Source: Alphaproteobacteria bacterium
Lineage (GTDB): Bacteria > Pseudomonadota > Alphaproteobacteria > Bin65
Reading direction: 5' to 3'
DNA length: 64,000 bases
NCBI GenBank assembly: GCA_021776685.1
Contig: JAJFFJ010000068.1
Coordinates: 1-64,000, forward strand
A model generated the notes under the pieces. It was not told the origin of the DNA. It searched no databases and was given only the letters and a program-made list of their open reading frames with translations. Each line of letters opens with the position of its first letter. The first letter of the stretch is position 1. The translations under genes were made by a program, and so were the position numbers. This document shows, piece by piece, positions 61,714-64,000 of the stretch.

Positions 61714-62436
61714 ATGGCAGCTTCCAAGATCCGCGAGACCGACCTCTATGCTCCCGTCAAAGCGCTGCTTGAAGGGCAAGGCTACGAGGTCAAAAGCGAG
61801 ATTGGCGCCGCGGATGTGGTCGCCGTGCGCGACGACGAGGAGCCGGTGGTCGTAGAGCTCAAGATCGGCTTTTCACTCGCATTGTTTCACCAGGCCATCG
61901 ACCGGCAGGCGGTGACGAATTCTGTCTATGTCGCCGTCGCGCACCGGCCGGGACGGCCGTTTCTCAATTCAGTGCGCGCCAACACCCGCCTGTGCCGCCG
62001 CCTGGGTCTGGGGCTGATCACCGTGCGGCCCCGGGACGGCCATGTGAAGATCCATTGCGACCCGGCGCCCTATCGTCCCCGGGTTTCGGCGCGCAAGAAA
62101 GGCCGTCTGCTCAAGGAATTCGCCAAACGTGTTGGCGACCCCAATACCGGCGGTGCGGTTCGTCAGGGTCTGATGACGGCCTACCGCCAGGACGCTCTCC
62201 GCTGCCTCGCCTTGCTGCTGGATCAGGGGCCGACCAAGGCCGCCGAAGTCGCCAGGGCCACCGGGGTGGAGAAGGCCCGCCGCCTGATGGCCGACAACCA
62301 CTATGGCTGGTTCGATCGTGTGGGAACGGGCATCTATCACCTGAGCCCGGCCGGACAGCGCGCCTTGAGCGAGTATGCGGCTGACATCAAAAACCTGGCG
62401 GCCAATCCTGCGCCTGCCCTGCCCCCGGAAACCTAA
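61714..62436 (+). CDS. DUF2161 protein, PD-(D/E)xK nuclease-like fold
   Basis: This 240-residue protein starts MAASKIRETDLYAPVKALLEG. The first half has the PD-(D/E)xK pattern: VKSEIGAADVVAVRDDEEPVVVELKIG, with D in GAADVV and E-x-K in ELK as candidate metal residues. The second half has LRCLALLLDQGPTKAAEVARATGVEKARRLMADNHYGWFDRVGTGIYHLS, a winged-helix type domain. The family occurs widely in alphaproteobacteria, and its nuclease activity is predicted, not shown. It is convergent with the acyl-CoA-dehydrogenase-like gene, overlapping by 4 bp. Confidence 0.8.
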   Translation: MAASKIRETDLYAPVKALLEGQGYEVKSEIGAADVVAVRDDEEPVVVELKIGFSLALFHQAIDRQAVTNSVYVAVAHRPGRPFLNSVRANTRLCRRLGLGLITVRPRDGHVKIHCDPAPYRPRVSARKKGRLLKEFAKRVGDPNTGGAVRQGLMTAYRQDALRCLALLLDQGPTKAAEVARATGVEKARRLMADNHYGWFDRVGTGIYHLSPAGQRALSEYAADIKNLAANPAPALPPET

Positions 62437-63608
62437 ATCCGCGGGTCTGCAAGTGGCAGGCCGAGGCGCGCCCGGGCATAGTGTTGGCCCTGGATGTCCC
62501 AGGTAAGCGCCGCATGAGCGCTGACCGCGTGAATGTCCCGCCACAGGCGCTGGGTCGCATTGCCGGCGGCCAGACCCTTGGCGCCGTTCAGGGGATAGAG
62601 CCGCTCCACCGCCCGGCGGCAGAGCTCCACTCCATAGGCCCAGTCGCGCCGCCAGGCCGCCCGCCGGGGCACAGGGGCCACCTCGCCCGCCTGGCCGAGC
62701 CGGTCAATCTCCACACAGTCTGCCTTGAGCAGAGCGCGGGCAGCGTCGATCTCTGCGGCGGCTTCCGACAGGCGCACATGGGCGGTGGGAAGATCCGCAA
62801 CCCGCGCTCCAGCCACATTCTGGCGGTGGGTCATCTGGGCAAACAGATCTTCAAGCACGCCGGCCGCGATGCCGGGCGCCACAGTTGCCGGGCCCACGGG
62901 AAAAGTCGCCATCAACGGCAGACGATAAAGATAGCTGTCGCTGGCGGCGCTGCCCGGGGTCGGTCCGCCCATACAATCGAGGGTGCGCAGGGTGCGGTGG
63001 CGGGGGACGAAGACCTTGTTCAGCACCACACTGTTGCTGCCGGTGCCGGCCAGACCGGTAGCGTGCCAGTCATCGATGATCGTGTAATCGTCCCGGGGCA
63101 CAAGCATGAAGCGATGCTCGGGTGGACCGTCTTCTTGGCGCACCATGACATTCAGATTGTTCCAGCCACAGGCGTCAACGCCGCTGGAGATGATCCACGT
63201 CCCGTCCAGCACATAGCCGTCATCCACGGGCGTGCAGCTGGTCTCCGGCGTGAAGAAGGCGTTGGCGATCAGAGCGTCCGGATCGGCCCAAACATCGTCC
63301 TGGGCCTGCGGGTCCATCATGCCGACCACCAGCGGATGTTGGGCATAGAAGACGCCGCACCAGGCCGCGGACGCGCAGCCCTGGCCAAGGGCGTCGCCCA
63401 GGTCTGCCTGGAACGCGAAGTCCAGTTCGTAGCCGCCATAGCGTGCAGGCTGGTAGGCGCGGTGCAGGCCGGTGCCGACCAGCGCATCTACCACCGCATC
63501 GGGCAGCCGGCGCGCGGCCTCGGTTCCGGCGGCATGCTCACGCAGAACCGGGACGATGCCTTCCACCGCTGATAGCACTTCGCCCCGGCTTGGGGTGTTC
63601 GCGCTCAT
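62433..63608 (-). CDS. Acyl-CoA dehydrogenase-fold flavin monooxygenase
   Basis: This 391-residue protein has the acyl-CoA dehydrogenase fold with the group-D monooxygenase style: an N-terminal helical part (IVPVLREHAAGTEAARRLPDAVVDALVGTGLHRAYQPARYGGYELDF), ASAAWCGVFYAQHPLVVG, WIISSGVDACGWNNLNVMV and a C-terminal helical bundle ending in RLWRDIHAVSAHAALTWDIQGQHYARARLGLPL. Related enzymes (HsaA/HpaB-like) hydroxylate aromatics with reduced flavin. It overlaps the Rieske-type gene by 4 bp, so the pair probably acts together on an aromatic substrate. Confidence 0.85.
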   Translation of the reverse strand: MSANTPSRGEVLSAVEGIVPVLREHAAGTEAARRLPDAVVDALVGTGLHRAYQPARYGGYELDFAFQADLGDALGQGCASAAWCGVFYAQHPLVVGMMDPQAQDDVWADPDALIANAFFTPETSCTPVDDGYVLDGTWIISSGVDACGWNNLNVMVRQEDGPPEHRFMLVPRDDYTIIDDWHATGLAGTGSNSVVLNKVFVPRHRTLRTLDCMGGPTPGSAASDSYLYRLPLMATFPVGPATVAPGIAAGVLEDLFAQMTHRQNVAGARVADLPTAHVRLSEAAAEIDAARALLKADCVEIDRLGQAGEVAPVPRRAAWRRDWAYGVELCRRAVERLYPLNGAKGLAAGNATQRLWRDIHAVSAHAALTWDIQGQHYARARLGLPLADPRI

Positions 63609-64000
63609 TCCGCCGCCGCGCTGGACTTGTCACCATGCTGGTCACTGGGCTGGCCAAGATGCAGCCGGTCGAGGAACCGGTGGACGGCATTCACCGCCTT
63701 GTCCGCCTTGATCGGAATTGCCGGGGTGTCCGGATATTTCGTCATCCGCAATTGCTGGCCCTCGATAATCCGCACATCCTCCAGGATCACCTGGGTGTTC
63801 TGTTCAACGGCCTTTTCGGTATCCGCCGTGTCGTCCAGATTGAAATCCCGCGCCCATCCAATCCAGAAATGGGCGGTCGTCGCGGTCTCCGGCGTGATCG
63901 GGTTGATGACCATGATGGTGATGCGTTTGCCAGTGTCGCTGAAGCGGGAGCAAATCTCCATCACCGATGGCGGCCGCCACACATAGCTGGAATGGCGCTC
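63605..64000 (-). CDS. Rieske-type aromatic oxygenase alpha subunit, C-terminal part
   Basis: The frame is open to the window edge; only the last 131 residues are seen. The segment ERHSSYVWRPPSVMEICSRF then ...RITIMVINPITPETATTAHFWIGWARDFNL and QVILEDVRIIEGQQLRM fits the C-terminal catalytic-domain end of vanillate-demethylase-type Rieske oxygenases (VanA/PobA group). The Rieske and Fe ligands would be upstream, outside the window. The stop overlaps the monooxygenase start, so it is coupled to it. Function in O-demethylation is inferred from this fragment only. Confidence 0.7.
   Translation of the reverse strand, partial: ERHSSYVWRPPSVMEICSRFSDTGKRITIMVINPITPETATTAHFWIGWARDFNLDDTADTEKAVEQNTQVILEDVRIIEGQQLRMTKYPDTPAIPIKADKAVNAVHRFLDRLHLGQPSDQHGDKSSAAAE

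Overview
The window looks like a chromosomal stretch of a GC-rich, free-living alphaproteobacterium, probably Rhodospirillales-like. This is inferred from several things: the gene order miaA-ilvB-ilvH-ilvC, degP next to hflC-hflK, an mreB-mreC-mreD-mrdA-rodA cluster, thyX in place of thyA, DUF2161 and DUF1989 proteins, TRAP transport, and a full cobalamin-uptake operon. No rRNA or CRISPR array was seen. One complete tRNA (Lys-CTT) and one tRNA-Thr 3' fragment are present.

Region 1 (1-6364) is the right end of an integrated element. It has a transposase N-terminus at the window edge, an XRE regulator with an AT-rich dyad region, a tyrosine recombinase followed 5 bp later by a HEPN/AbiU2-like gene, a small BamE-like lipoprotein, a tiny membrane protein, an HTH remnant and a translationally coupled three-gene operon. 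The last gene of that operon carries residues resembling a minimal family-A polymerase palm. The element ends at 6319-6364 in the 3' half of a tRNA-Thr(TGT) gene, the expected scar of tRNA integration. The intact tRNA should lie to the left of the window.

Region 2 (6.6-32.2 kb) is catabolic and transport genes: an SDR, a pentapeptide-repeat protein, a PCu(A)C copper chaperone, an acyl-CoA synthetase with a complete TRAP transporter (dctP separated from dctQM by a terminator), DUF1989 and VOC proteins, RidA with a DadA-like oxidase, a UbiD-like decarboxylase divergent from gntR-hyuA-hyuB across a perfect palindrome, and a second hyuB-hyuA pair placed tail-to-tail with the first. A quinone oxidoreductase, a membrane Ser/Thr kinase, an FAD oxidoreductase and an LLM flavin oxidoreductase with a MarR regulator and a MarR-type operator follow. 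Together they suggest uptake and breakdown of an organic acid or cyclic amide/N-compound; the substrate is unknown.

Region 3 (32.3-38.7 kb) is a cobalamin riboswitch controlling btuB-btuF-btuC-btuD (overlapping starts), convergent with cobU and a DUF429-like gene. tRNA-Lys follows.

Region 4 (38.9-44.5 kb) is the rod-shape/elongasome operon mreBCD-mrdA-rodA. Its long 5' region contains nested inverted repeats and several TTAACC/TTAA motifs.

Region 5 (45-61.3 kb) is housekeeping: ilvC, a methyltransferase, ilvH, ilvB, miaA, serB, a DegP protease, hflC-hflK, an Mrp ATPase, two extensin-domain lipoproteins, an SRPBCC protein, an L,D-transpeptidase and thyX.

Region 6 (61.3-64 kb) has three TGGGG repeats with 5-nt spacers, the spacing known for MraZ sites, although no mraZ is in the window. 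DUF2161, an acyl-CoA-dehydrogenase-like monooxygenase and a truncated Rieske-oxygenase-type gene follow.
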